Below, in pieces: positions 35,835 through 44,525 of a stretch of 45,267 bases of DNA (positions within the stretch are counted from its first letter, which is position 1; the number at the start of each line of letters is the position of its first letter). Position numbers and translations under genes: made by a program. Where the stretch lies: the IMG/VR virus record IMGVR_UViG_3300043313_000292, positions 1 through 45,267 of that record. One strand, 5' to 3'. Source of the stretch: a virus. The notes below the pieces were generated by a model. It saw only the letters and a list, made by a program, of their open reading frames with translations, ran no database searches and was not told the origin of the DNA.

Positions 35835-36562
35835 CAGCCGCGGTGGAACAGGCTGCGGCTGCCCGTGGAGAACGCCAGGCGACCATAGGCGGGGCGTGAG
35901 GGCGACTCGGGGACGCCACCGGCGGAGCCCACCGGTGGGAGCCCCATAAACGTCCGGTAGAGGTTCGTGAGCCGGTCGGCGGTGGCCTGGAGCATCGTGG
36001 CCCTGTCGGTGCCCTGCGCAAAGTCGGTCGGCATCGAGCCTTGACGGTCGCGTGAGGCTTCGGCGAGGAGGTGGATGCAGCAGTAGGCGGCGGCGAGTGC
36101 GCAGACGAACACGAACGCCCCCTCGGGGACGGTGTCGGTCGTCGGATCCTCGGTCGGGAACGGTGGACCTGCCGTCGAGGTGTAGGTCACGCGGAGCCAC
36201 TGCGACGCTGCGGGCGTGACGCCGAGGAGGACGAGCTTCGTCAGCGTCACGTTGAGAGGGTCTCGGCCGATGCCGTACATCGCAGCGTCGAGGTACTCGG
36301 CGGGCGTCTGTCGGCCAGGGAACTCGACGCGGATGACGGCGTCGGTCTCGGCGTCGAATCCGGGCAGCGTGTAATAGCCGGTCCCGTTGCCGGCCAGCTC
36401 GACCACGAGCGGCGGTGGCGTCCGGTCCTGCCCGTACTGTGCCAGCGCGGCCGGTAGGGCGATCTGCTCGATCATCGATGACGCGGACACGTCAAGCTCG
36501 GGGATGTCGTGGAGCCACAGCGACACGCGCTGTTCCCAGTCGGACAGGGTGTGCCCCATCAC
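35834..36562 (-). CDS. Head-tail connector protein
   Basis: A 242-residue protein. Helical start (TLSDWEQRVSLWLHDIPELD), then a beta domain (VVELAGNGTGYYTLPGFDAE, AVIRVEFPGRQTPAEYLDAA), and a C-terminal helical part with FVFVCALAAAYCCIHLLAEA and LYRTFMGLPP. Position between capsid accessory and gp10-like genes supports a gp6/connector role. It contains palindromic site copy 15 near the N-terminus. Confidence 0.6.
   Translation of the reverse strand: MMGHTLSDWEQRVSLWLHDIPELDVSASSMIEQIALPAALAQYGQDRTPPPLVVELAGNGTGYYTLPGFDAETDAVIRVEFPGRQTPAEYLDAAMYGIGRDPLNVTLTKLVLLGVTPAASQWLRVTYTSTAGPPFPTEDPTTDTVPEGAFVFVCALAAAYCCIHLLAEASRDRQGSMPTDFAQGTDRATMLQATADRLTNLYRTFMGLPPVGSAGGVPESPSRPAYGRLAFSTGSRSLFHRG
36479..36494. 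promoter_or_regulatory. Palindromic site, copy 15
   Basis: TGACGCGGACACGTCA near the 5' end of the connector gene; the minus strand reads CTTGACGTGTCC (L-D-V-S-A-S-S), the same frame as copy 4. Confidence 0.65.
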
Positions 36563-36828
36563 TCCACCCAGACTGCGCCCTCGACAGCGCCCGACACGAT
36601 GTCGACGAACACGGCGGTCGGGAAATACAGCGCTCGGGTGAGCATCACGGCGTGCGACCCGTTCGCGGGCAGCGACACGGCGGCGAAGATCTCGCCCGAC
36701 ACGGTGCCGTCCCGGAGGCGGACGGCGGCCACGGCCCCGGCCGTCTCACGGAACGACCAGCCCGCAACGCCAGCGGGGCCAGCGATGAGGGTCTGATCGA
36801 CTCCGGAGATGGCGTAAGCGTCGGCCAT
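36559..36828 (-). CDS. Hypothetical small structural protein
   Basis: An 89-residue beta-rich protein (AYAISGVDQTLIAGPAGVAG, FAAVSLPANGSHAVMLTRAL). Overlaps the connector gene by four bases. Probably a head or neck accessory by position; no family. Confidence 0.55.
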   Translation of the reverse strand: MADAYAISGVDQTLIAGPAGVAGWSFRETAGAVAAVRLRDGTVSGEIFAAVSLPANGSHAVMLTRALYFPTAVFVDIVSGAVEGAVWVE

Positions 36829-36829
36829 G

Positions 36830-37240
36830 TCAGCTCGACAGCAGATGAACGACGATGAGCCCCGGAGGGCAGACGAGCCCGGATGCCGTGATGGCCTTCT
36901 CAGCGGTCACGACGTCGCCCTCGGCCAGGACGAGCGCTGCGGCCGTCCCGGACAGGGTGAGCACCTTCGGCGTGTTCGCCACGCCGTTGACTGCGGTCGC
37001 GAAGGTCAGCGTGGCAGGGACCGCAGTGCCGGCCCCCGTCGTCCTGTTGCGGACGTTCAGGATGAAGTTGTTGGTGTTGTCGCCCGTGATCGCGGCGGAG
37101 GGGATGAACTCGACGGCGGTCACGGTGCAGCGGAAACGGGCTCGGAACAGCCCGACCTCGATCGCTGTCCCGGCCGTAGCGTGCCCGGGGAAATAGTGCG
37201 CTTCGGAGATGTCGCCCTGGAGCTGGCGGAGCGTTGTCAC
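36830..37240 (-). CDS. Head decoration-like protein
   Basis: A 136-residue beta-rich protein (ATAGTAIEVGLFRARFRCTV, VEFIPSAAITGDNTNNFILN, VLTLSGTAAALVLAEGDVVT). It follows the capsid gene directly, and its size and strand pattern fit a capsid decoration or stabilising protein. The family is not certain. Confidence 0.55.
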   Translation of the reverse strand: MTTLRQLQGDISEAHYFPGHATAGTAIEVGLFRARFRCTVTAVEFIPSAAITGDNTNNFILNVRNRTTGAGTAVPATLTFATAVNGVANTPKVLTLSGTAAALVLAEGDVVTAEKAITASGLVCPPGLIVVHLLSS

Positions 37241-37258
37241 GTGGTCTGAGCCTCCCGG

Positions 37259-39664
37259 TCAGGCGTTGCCGCGGGTGAACCCGCGCCAGTCGAGGATTGC
37301 GGCACCGTAGATGTGGCGGATCTTGTACGTGATCACGTCACGATCGAACATCGATCCGACGTTCGGATCGGACTGCGTGAACAGCTCGGGCGTCTGGCGG
37401 CCCTGGTAGAAACCGACCTCCATGGTCGGGATCTCGTTCGGGTCGGCCACGAGGATCCACTTCGTCGTGCTCGACCAATACGGGACGACCATCAGCCCGG
37501 TGCCCTGGTGACGGTTCGGCGTGTTCGAGGCGGCGCCCACCGGAGAGCCGGCGGGGATCGCTACGGACGACGTGACGATCTGCCATGCCAGCGGTTCGAG
37601 GTTCGGGACGATGATCAACGTCTTCGGGCGGAGCCCGAGCAGCTCGGTGCTGTTCCCGTAGGCGGCGAGGCGGGCCATGGCGACACGGCTCGTGTCGAGT
37701 GCCGTGGTCGAGAGGGCGGTCGAGGTCTCATTGAAATGGGCAGCATCGAACAGGTTGACGCTGTCGTAGATGACCGGGTCCTGATCGAGGAAGTCGAGGA
37801 CGAACCGGTAGAGCGTCACAGCGGCGGCCCGGCCCAGTCGGCGCGGGATCAGCTGGACGGACCGCATGTCGTCGTTCGCGATCATCTCCATGGTGATCTC
37901 GTCGGTGCCGCCACGCTTCGAGATCGCGTACGTGACCTCTTCGTCATCGGGTGACGTGAGCGGCTGATACGGAGCGCCTTCGAGGACGGTCGGGAGCAGC
38001 CCGTAACCGCCGATGCGGTCGAGTCGCTGCGTCCGGAAGTCGTTGATCGAGGGCGTCGAGCTGACGATGCGGCGCCAGTCGTCGAGCCCGGCGAACTGGT
38101 AGTCGGCGATCATCCGGCGAGTGATCGAGTCGCCGAGCACCTGCGCCCACGAGCCCGACGTGAGCGCCTCGCCCGAACGGCCGGCCAGGATCGCCTCGGT
38201 CGAGCGCTTCCGCAGCTCCTCCGGCTTCTCGCCGGGGCGGGGAACGGCCGACACGCCGTGCTCCTGTGAGTCGAACCATGCCTGAGACTCGCGGATGAAC
38301 TGGCGGTTCACGTCGGCGCCCTGCCCGAGGAACTGCGGGCGGCGGCCAGTCCAGTCCTTCCATGCCTCGACGATCGACCGGTAGCCGGACGTGTCGCCAG
38401 CGAAAAACGCGTCGATCGCCGCGACCTTCTGGTCGATGTCCTCCGTGACCACGATGGCCCCTGTCTTCGTCTCGGGGACGACAGGGACGAGCCCGGCCGT
38501 TTCATACGCTCGGGCGATCTCCGTGGCGCCCTTCACGTGGGCGAGCAGCGACGACTCGGAGAACCGGGCGGGGATCGTCGGGAGGACGGCCTTCCGGACC
38601 GGCTCGGAGAGATCGGCGAGCGCCTCGCGGATCATGGCCCGACCGATGAGCCCTTCGGCGGCGACCAGGACGTCCTCGGGCTTGGCAGGATGCAGCGGGT
38701 CAGGAACGCCCGTCTCGGGATCCTTCTCGGCCGGCTTCTCGCCAGGCTTGGGCGGCTCGGGCGGAGCGGCCGGCTTCTCGCCAGGCTTGGGCGGCTCGGG
38801 CGGAGTCAGGGCGGCGGCGAGGCGGAGCGCTCCGGCGTCGTCAAGCTCCGAGTCCTTCAGGACCGCCTTCGCCTCGTCGGTGGCGAGGATCTCTCGACGT
38901 GCGTCGTCGTCCTTCGCCTTCGAGAGCTTGTCGAGCAGGGCCCGCAGAGTCAGCATTGGTTCGCCTCCGGCGAGTGTTCGTTGAGCCCTACCACCAGCGG
39001 CAGGATCGGCCACGACATCGACGGACAGTACTCGATCGATCGATGTCGCCTCTTGCACTCCCGCGGTCGTCCGTCGCGTCTGCATCAGGACGTCGTGGGA
39101 AAGTCCGGCCAGGGCGGGCCGGTTCGCGGCCTCGCCTTCGAGGCTGGCGTCGAGCACAGCGGCGGCGTGAGCTGCGGCCGGCGTAGCGAGTAGGTGAAGG
39201 GTGGCGTCGAGTCCGCCGGTTACGGCCTCGACGGTGTGGACAGTGCCGATCAGTCCGGCGACGGTCGAGGTCTGCATTTCTGCATCCGACCGGTGATGGT
39301 CGAATACCTTGGCGCCCTCGTATCTCGTCTGCGCACTATGCAATACGGCTTCGGGGTAGAACCGTTTATTGAGCGACTCGCCACTATTGATTACCCGCAC
39401 ACGAAAGCGGCGGGTCCCGTCCGGTGCGTTGTCGAGCTTCTCCAGCACACGCCCCGACGACAGGGTGTCGAGATGGGCCCGGTCGCGGCTGAGCGTCTCG
39501 CCGGCTTCGGTCACCCGATGCGGCGCGCACTCCTCGTGGACGTAGCCCGACCCGTCCGACATCCGGCCGATCCGGTCGCCCGGCTCGATCCGACGCGGGC
39601 ACACGACACACGGACCTTCGAGGCGGGCAGTCTCGATCCGGCCGACCAGCGGCTCTACGGTCAC
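37259..39664 (-). CDS. Fusion: zinc finger, prohead protease, major capsid protein
   Basis: An 801-residue polyprotein. Residues about 17-50 form a zinc site (CVVC, C19/C22, and HEEC, H43/C46). Residues about 85-235 look like a capsid maturation protease (FRVRVINSGESLNKRFYPEA, AKVFDHHRSDAEM, LSHDV). Then a scaffold-like helical stretch, a repeated linker (PPEPPKPGEKPA twice, about 285-325), and from about 340 the major capsid domain (VLPTIPARFSESSLLA, SQEHGVSAVPRPGEKPE, VTYAISKRGGTDEITMEMIA, IYGAAILDWRGFTRGN). Protease-capsid fusions are known in a minority of phages; the extra zinc finger is unusual. The protein presumably self-cleaves during head maturation. Confidence 0.85.
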   Translation of the reverse strand: MTVEPLVGRIETARLEGPCVVCPRRIEPGDRIGRMSDGSGYVHEECAPHRVTEAGETLSRDRAHLDTLSSGRVLEKLDNAPDGTRRFRVRVINSGESLNKRFYPEAVLHSAQTRYEGAKVFDHHRSDAEMQTSTVAGLIGTVHTVEAVTGGLDATLHLLATPAAAHAAAVLDASLEGEAANRPALAGLSHDVLMQTRRTTAGVQEATSIDRVLSVDVVADPAAGGRAQRTLAGGEPMLTLRALLDKLSKAKDDDARREILATDEAKAVLKDSELDDAGALRLAAALTPPEPPKPGEKPAAPPEPPKPGEKPAEKDPETGVPDPLHPAKPEDVLVAAEGLIGRAMIREALADLSEPVRKAVLPTIPARFSESSLLAHVKGATEIARAYETAGLVPVVPETKTGAIVVTEDIDQKVAAIDAFFAGDTSGYRSIVEAWKDWTGRRPQFLGQGADVNRQFIRESQAWFDSQEHGVSAVPRPGEKPEELRKRSTEAILAGRSGEALTSGSWAQVLGDSITRRMIADYQFAGLDDWRRIVSSTPSINDFRTQRLDRIGGYGLLPTVLEGAPYQPLTSPDDEEVTYAISKRGGTDEITMEMIANDDMRSVQLIPRRLGRAAAVTLYRFVLDFLDQDPVIYDSVNLFDAAHFNETSTALSTTALDTSRVAMARLAAYGNSTELLGLRPKTLIIVPNLEPLAWQIVTSSVAIPAGSPVGAASNTPNRHQGTGLMVVPYWSSTTKWILVADPNEIPTMEVGFYQGRQTPELFTQSDPNVGSMFDRDVITYKIRHIYGAAILDWRGFTRGNA
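38729..38804 (-). repeat. Tandem 39-bp repeat in the capsid fusion linker
   Basis: Two 37-base identical stretches (38729-38765 and 38768-38804) with a period of 39 encode PPEPPKPGEKPA twice, in the flexible linker between protease and capsid parts. Confidence 0.85.
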
Positions 39665-40308
39665 AGCGCGACGGGCGGAGCCGATGCCGGCGGGACCATC
39701 ACGGCTTCAGCCGGGACAGTGATCGTCGGCGTCGACGCGAACACGGGGAACGGGCCCTTGTACCGCTCCGGCTTCGTGAGAAACATCACGCCCCGCTTGC
39801 CGTCCGCGTCGGGGTCGTTCTGGCGGCCGACGTAGATGTACCACGTACCCGAGTGCACGCGGACAGCGACGCCCCTGCGGGTCGGCGTGACGGCCAACAG
39901 CTCCGCCACCGGCTTGCCGATGAGCGTCTGAAGGTCCCGCCACTTCCCGGAGAAATCGGGGTCGTCGGGATCCTGCGGCATCCCTTCGCCCACAAGGTCG
40001 ACGACCATCGTGGCCTTGTCGACCGCTTCGCCGTTGTTCCGGAAGTCCGGGACCTTCCCGGCTTCGTGGAGCTTCCGGAGCGCCTCGATCGCCCGGACTT
40101 CGTCGGCGGGGTCGCGGGACAGCTCGAACGTTCGAGCAGCGATCGCGGCGAGCGCGCCGAGGTCGGTGTGTTGCGCGTCGGGCTCGTTCCGGCGGGTCAC
40201 GTCCATGTCGGCCAGGGCGCCGGGCACGTCGGCCGTCTCGGGCGTCTCGCCCATCGGCTCGGTGCTGTCGACGAGATCATCGCCATACTTCGGCTTCGGT
40301 GCTGCCAT
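39661..40308 (-). CDS. Hypothetical protein between portal and capsid
   Basis: A 215-residue protein with an acidic, disordered N-terminal about 50 residues, a helical part (AAIAARTFELSRDPADEVRA, IEALRKLHEAGKV), then a beta part (RRGVAVRVHSGTWYIYVGRQ, VMFLTKPERYKGPFPVFAST). Four-base overlap with the capsid fusion gene. Could be a scaffold or capsid accessory; no family recognised. Confidence 0.55.
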   Translation of the reverse strand: MAAPKPKYGDDLVDSTEPMGETPETADVPGALADMDVTRRNEPDAQHTDLGALAAIAARTFELSRDPADEVRAIEALRKLHEAGKVPDFRNNGEAVDKATMVVDLVGEGMPQDPDDPDFSGKWRDLQTLIGKPVAELLAVTPTRRGVAVRVHSGTWYIYVGRQNDPDADGKRGVMFLTKPERYKGPFPVFASTPTITVPAEAVMVPPASAPPVAL

Positions 40309-40327
40309 GGCGATGAACGGTAGTCGA

Positions 40328-40343
40328 TGACGCGGTCACGTCA
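40328..40343. promoter_or_regulatory. Palindromic site, copy 14, in the portal/next-gene gap
   Basis: TGACGCGGTCACGTCA in the 37-base gap between the portal gene and the 215-aa gene. It is followed by CGTCACGTCACGG, giving partially overlapping extra half-sites. Confidence 0.7.
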
Positions 40344-40345
40344 CG

Positions 40346-41893
40346 TCACGGTGGGGCGCCGACACGTGCCGTGTTATCGCCCGGCGGGCGTGGAGCTTGC
40401 GTCGGGCCCTTCGCCCCTATCTGTCCGTTCACGGGTGAGCCGTTGCCGGGCGACGCTGGAGCGGGCGGAGCTTCAGGCTTCGCACCCCACGTGTCGAGCC
40501 ACTTCTGCGTCGTCTCGGGGTCGTCGAGACCGGGACGCCACGGCTGACCCATGTAGTCCTCCCACGCCTTCTGAGCGATCCTCCGGGCGGCCTCCGGGGC
40601 GAGCATCCCGTTCGGGACGAGCTGGACGAGGGCGGCGCCAACGTTCGAGAGGATGGTCGCGTTGATCGACGCGTCGGTGGCGGCGATCTCGGGGCCGATC
40701 ACCTCGACCGTCCGCCACGCTGCGACCTCGCGGGTGCCGCCATCGGCGTCGTCGGGGATCGTCACGAACCGTGGACAGCCACCGGTCCGCACGGCCTGGT
40801 CGACAACGAACCGGCTGATCTCGCGCATGAACGCCAGCCATTGACGCTGGACGCCCTCGATCCGGCGGCGGACGGGTTCGGCCATCGTGACAGCGCTCGC
40901 ACGGTTCGAGCCCTCCGGGTCGGACAGCCACGGCTTAGCGAGCCCGACTCCGCCAGCGACGGACGTGAGCACCTGTTGAGCTGTCGTTGAGTCTTCCTCG
41001 GCCATCGACGGAGCAGACTTTGGCTCCCACGACACGCCATCATTGTGGACCTCGATCGAGCCCGACTCGGGCGGATCGATGCCGCGCTGGTCGATGAAGC
41101 GGCGCACGTCGTCGTCGCCACCTTGGACGGTGACATCCCAGACGAGATAGCGGGCGATCGCTGTCCGGTCGATCAGGTTCCACAGTGTCCGGTCATAGGC
41201 GGCCAGCCAGTCGAGGGCGGGCGTGAGGAACGGGAGACCTCGGACGTCGGATACGACGGATTGCCAGTCGGCCCGGTAGAACACGGTCCCCTCGCGGAGC
41301 CCCGACAGGTCCGAATAGGCGACGATCGGGACGGCCACGGTCTCACCCATAGTCGACAGCAGCGTGACCTCCCGGGGCCACAACGGGTTCCCGTCTCGGA
41401 GGCGGACCGACTGAATCGCGGTAGGGTCGATCGGCTTCAGACGGACCGCTCCGAAGAGGTCTCCGACGAGCGCTTCCACGATCGATTCGCCGTTCAGCAG
41501 ATGCGACCGCAACCACAGCTCTTGATTCTCGGCGAGGTTCACGAGCGGATGGGTCCAGAACTCGTCCAGGACGGCCTGGACCTCGGCGACGTTGGACTGC
41601 GGGCGGACGCCCGTGTCGCCCACACAAAAGCTCGTGTACGTGTCGATGATGGCGCGGCCCATCGGGTTGGCCCGGTAGGCGGCGACCGACTGCGCCCTTG
41701 ACTTCTCTAGCGTCCACGTCGGAACGGGGCGTGTTCCGACGCTCGTGCCGGCGGGCTGGTAGTAGCGGTCTCCGTCGATCGGGTCGACCACGCCACCCGA
41801 GCCGGCGGCGCCCGACGAGATCAGCAGGCTGTCGGTCGGGTCCATCTCGACGACCCGTCGAGCTTCACGGGTGCGGCGGAAGCGGTTAGGCAT
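40346..41893 (-). CDS. Portal protein
   Basis: A 515-residue protein. Early helical motif (RAQSVAAYRANPMGRAIIDT, then YTSFCVGDTGVRPQ), long middle helices (LDEFWTHPLVNLAENQELWL, HLLNGESIVEALVGDLFG), stem-clip type YSDLSGLREGTVFYRAD, and AVTMAEPVRRRIEGVQRQWL near the C-terminal part. It matches the HK97/SPP1-type portal pattern in size and position after the large terminase. The disordered Pro/Gly tail is about 60 residues. Confidence 0.85.
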   Translation of the reverse strand: MPNRFRRTREARRVVEMDPTDSLLISSGAAGSGGVVDPIDGDRYYQPAGTSVGTRPVPTWTLEKSRAQSVAAYRANPMGRAIIDTYTSFCVGDTGVRPQSNVAEVQAVLDEFWTHPLVNLAENQELWLRSHLLNGESIVEALVGDLFGAVRLKPIDPTAIQSVRLRDGNPLWPREVTLLSTMGETVAVPIVAYSDLSGLREGTVFYRADWQSVVSDVRGLPFLTPALDWLAAYDRTLWNLIDRTAIARYLVWDVTVQGGDDDVRRFIDQRGIDPPESGSIEVHNDGVSWEPKSAPSMAEEDSTTAQQVLTSVAGGVGLAKPWLSDPEGSNRASAVTMAEPVRRRIEGVQRQWLAFMREISRFVVDQAVRTGGCPRFVTIPDDADGGTREVAAWRTVEVIGPEIAATDASINATILSNVGAALVQLVPNGMLAPEAARRIAQKAWEDYMGQPWRPGLDDPETTQKWLDTWGAKPEAPPAPASPGNGSPVNGQIGAKGPTQAPRPPGDNTARVGAPP

Positions 41894-42188
41894 CGTGGCC
41901 TCTCGGGAGGTGACGTGCGGGCGTCAACGGTTCGCGGAACGGGATCGGAGCGTGCCGCGCCCGGATGTCGGCCACGATCTCGTCGACCGGCGTCGCGTCG
42001 ACGACGTCCTCGGCCTCGGCCTCGGACAGCTCGAACGTCGACGCCCACGAGGCGGCCCGGACGAGCGGCACCGTGGCGGCGAGGACAGCCCACGCCCAGC
42101 CGAACACGAGCCCGACGCCACCCACGAACGCGGCGGCGGCGGCGATCGCCAGCGAGTACGTCAGGGCGATCAGGTGGCGTTCGGTCAC
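41886..42188 (-). CDS. Small membrane protein between terminase and portal
   Basis: A 100-residue protein from a GTG at 42188. Two hydrophobic helices (LIALTYSLAIAAAAAFVGGV and LVFGWAWAVLAATVPLV), then an acidic helical tail (FELSEAEAEDVVDATPVDEI). It overlaps the portal start by eight bases. Its function is unknown; an internal position in the packaging module is unusual for a membrane protein. Confidence 0.6.
   Translation of the reverse strand: MTERHLIALTYSLAIAAAAAFVGGVGLVFGWAWAVLAATVPLVRAASWASTFELSEAEAEDVVDATPVDEIVADIRARHAPIPFREPLTPARHLPRGHDA
41911..41926. promoter_or_regulatory. Palindromic site, copy 16, before the portal start
   Basis: TGACGTGCGGGCGTCA, 18 bases upstream of the portal ATG, inside the 3' end of the small membrane gene (minus-strand reading L-T-P-A-R-H). 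Confidence 0.65.
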
Positions 42189-42198
42189 GAGCGGCAGA

Positions 42199-44034
42199 CT
42201 ACAGCGCTAGCTTGCGTTGCGGTCTGAGGATCGAGTCGCGGCCCGGCCCCGGCCTCGGGCCCGACGCTGTGCCCTTGCGCCGCTCGCGCCGCTCCCACAC
42301 GGCGGCGGCGATCACGTCAGCCATGACGGGGTCGATCCGTGCGGCTGTCTTCCCACGGTCCGGCTTGACTGGCTTTAGGTTGTCAAGCTCGTCTCGGCGG
42401 ACCTCGACCGTCGAGTACGACCAGCGTTTCAGCGGGTTGCCGCCATGTCGGAACCGGCCGGCACGCACGGACCGCTCGATCACCTTGCACCCACCCGACA
42501 GCCCTTGATAGGTCTGCGGCAGCTCGACGACGACCCGCGCCGAACGGGCGGCGGTGATCTCCTGCATGATCCGGTGGGCCTGCCACCGGTCGAGCCCGAC
42601 CGCTTCGAGGCGGACGAGCGCCCCGAGCTGGCGGACGGTGTCGAGGATCGGCCCGTAGTCGACGGTGTTTCCCTCGGTCAGCGACAGCCAGCCCTCGACC
42701 GCCCACGTGTCGTACGGGATCCCATCGGCCTCGACACGTTCCGACAGCCCTTCCTCGGGCAGCCACGCCCACGTGTACGACCAGCCGGACGACAGATCCG
42801 AGTCGGCGTCGTCGGGGATCCACAGTCCCAGGGCGGTGAGGTCCGACACGGCCGAAAGGTCGATCCCGGCCCACGCGCGCCGACCCTTCAGCTCAGCGGG
42901 GAAGTTGAACATCCCGTCGCGAGGCTGCCACGGGGCGGCGGCGGCGTTGCCGAGCTGGTCATAGTCGGCGATGTCAAGCCAGCGGTGCGTCTGACGGGTG
43001 CGGCGGTTCAGGGCGAGGCGGAGGAACGTCGGCTTATAGCTCGGGCTGTTCGCGGCCTTGCGCGCCTCGCCTTCGAGGTAGGCGAGCGACACGCTTCGGC
43101 CCAGCCCCGGATTGCATCTCGACCACACGGCGGGGTCGAACGGGTCCTCGTGGTCAGGCGACGCCCAGATCACGCCCCACACGTTCCGGTCGACGGCGTG
43201 GCGCTCCGCCAAGCGGACGACCTCGGCGCGCTTCTCGGCGTAGATCGTGAAGTCCTCGCCCTCGTCGGCGGTCGTGATGCACACGACGAGCGGTTGCCGG
43301 CGGGCGCCTACACCGGTCTCGATCGCGTCGATCAGGTCACGGTTCTGGTGGACGTGGATCTCGTCGACGACCGCGCCGTGCACGTTCAGCCCATGGGCGG
43401 CGTCGGCCACACGAGACAGGACGCGGAAGAACGATCCGGTCGGCACGTAGCGGAGGACGTCGCGCAGCGGCTTGATCCTCGGGGCGAGCAGCGGACTCGC
43501 GACGGCCATGATCTTCGCCGGGTCGAAACACTGGCGGGCCTGATCCCGAGAGGTCGCGGCGGCGTAGACCTCGGCGCCGGGTTCGTCGTCGGCGCACAGC
43601 AGGATGAGCGCGAACGCGGAACAGAGCGTCGTCTTCCCGTTCTTACGTGGGACCTCGATCCACGCCCGTCGACAGCATCGGGTCCCGGCGAGGTCGGCCC
43701 GTTCGTGGTCGAGGCTGTACCGCCAGCCGAACACGGGGGCGATCACCCACACGATCTGCCACGGGTCCGGGACGAGCGGCGTCCGTGCGAGCGCGCCCTT
43801 CACGTGGCGGAGCGCCACCATCGCAGCACACGCCCGCACGACGGCGGCCACGTCGAACCACACGTCGGCGCCCTCGGGCGGCGGCGTGCAGAACAGCGGC
43901 GGACAGTCACGCCACGAATCGTCGAGGATGACCGGCGGCGTCAGCGACGCCAGCTCGACGGTCAGCTCGTCGAGCAGCTCGACAGGGAACGGCGGGGCGA
44001 GTGACGCGCGCGCGTCACGCTGAGAACGGGTCAT
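42199..44034 (-). CDS. terL: Terminase large subunit
   Basis: A 611-residue packaging motor. ATPase motifs are VPRKNGKTT (Walker A, about 128-136) and AVVDEI (Walker B, 221-226), with ITTADEG as the likely coupling motif III. The RNase H-like nuclease follows with AWAGIDLSAVSDLTALGLW (first Asp, D392). It fits the Terminase_1 type found in HK97-like and many actinobacterial phages. It overlaps the small subunit by 20 bases, with palindromic site copy 17 lying in that overlap. Confidence 0.93.
   Translation of the reverse strand: MTRSQRDARASLAPPFPVELLDELTVELASLTPPVILDDSWRDCPPLFCTPPPEGADVWFDVAAVVRACAAMVALRHVKGALARTPLVPDPWQIVWVIAPVFGWRYSLDHERADLAGTRCCRRAWIEVPRKNGKTTLCSAFALILLCADDEPGAEVYAAATSRDQARQCFDPAKIMAVASPLLAPRIKPLRDVLRYVPTGSFFRVLSRVADAAHGLNVHGAVVDEIHVHQNRDLIDAIETGVGARRQPLVVCITTADEGEDFTIYAEKRAEVVRLAERHAVDRNVWGVIWASPDHEDPFDPAVWSRCNPGLGRSVSLAYLEGEARKAANSPSYKPTFLRLALNRRTRQTHRWLDIADYDQLGNAAAAPWQPRDGMFNFPAELKGRRAWAGIDLSAVSDLTALGLWIPDDADSDLSSGWSYTWAWLPEEGLSERVEADGIPYDTWAVEGWLSLTEGNTVDYGPILDTVRQLGALVRLEAVGLDRWQAHRIMQEITAARSARVVVELPQTYQGLSGGCKVIERSVRAGRFRHGGNPLKRWSYSTVEVRRDELDNLKPVKPDRGKTAARIDPVMADVIAAAVWERRERRKGTASGPRPGPGRDSILRPQRKLAL
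44002..44017. promoter_or_regulatory. Palindromic site, copy 17 (perfect palindrome)
   Basis: TGACGCGCGCGCGTCA, the only copy palindromic through all 16 bases, at the terS stop inside the first codons of terL. Blocking here would stop expression of the packaging motor. Confidence 0.75.
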
Positions 44035-44512
44035 TGATCGCGCCGGGATGCCCCTCCGGCTGTTTCATCCCGTCACGGGCGGCCGGCGACAGCCCGAGCG
44101 ACGAGATCAGCGAGCGGAGCTGCGTCCGATACTGCGTCGCGCTCGTGATCGACGGGTTCCGGACGACAGTGCCCTCGCGGCCCTTCACGACGAGCCCTCG
44201 CACGGTGACGTCCCGCTCACACTGTTGGATGCGGGCGACGCACACGCAATAGTCGGCGAGGGCCTGCACGTCGAGCGGTCCGGCGAGCAGCCCGGAGCCG
44301 TGGAGTACCGGGACGACAGCGGACCATTCAGCGTGAGCGGTCGCTTCCAACAGGTCTCGGGTCTCGGCGTCTCCGCCCTCGGGGAACAGCGCCGCCCAGT
44401 CCGGCTCGACTGGCTTCGCCTTGCGGACGTCGAGCTTGCCGGCGAGCTTCCGCTTTCCACGGTGGCCCGGGTCGCCCTCGGGAACGGCTCGGAGGTTGCG
44501 GCGGGCGGGCAT
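44015..44512 (-). CDS. terS: Terminase small subunit (P27 family)
   Basis: A 165-residue protein. LPxG-type start (MPARRNLRAVPEGDPGHRGK), central helix-rich part (LADYCVCVARIQQCERDVTV), and the C-terminal ATQYRTQLRSLISSLGLSPA signature of P27-like small terminases. It would recognise the packaging start and regulate the large subunit. It lies 13 bases after the zinc protein gene. Confidence 0.9.
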   Translation of the reverse strand: MPARRNLRAVPEGDPGHRGKRKLAGKLDVRKAKPVEPDWAALFPEGGDAETRDLLEATAHAEWSAVVPVLHGSGLLAGPLDVQALADYCVCVARIQQCERDVTVRGLVVKGREGTVVRNPSITSATQYRTQLRSLISSLGLSPAARDGMKQPEGHPGAINDPFSA

Positions 44513-44525
44513 GGGCAGATCCTAC

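Noticed and set aside
42445-44004. 519-codon plus-strand ORF opposite the large terminase
   Set aside because: Antisense shadow of the terminase, which has intact Walker and nuclease motifs. No ribosome site or promoter is evident.
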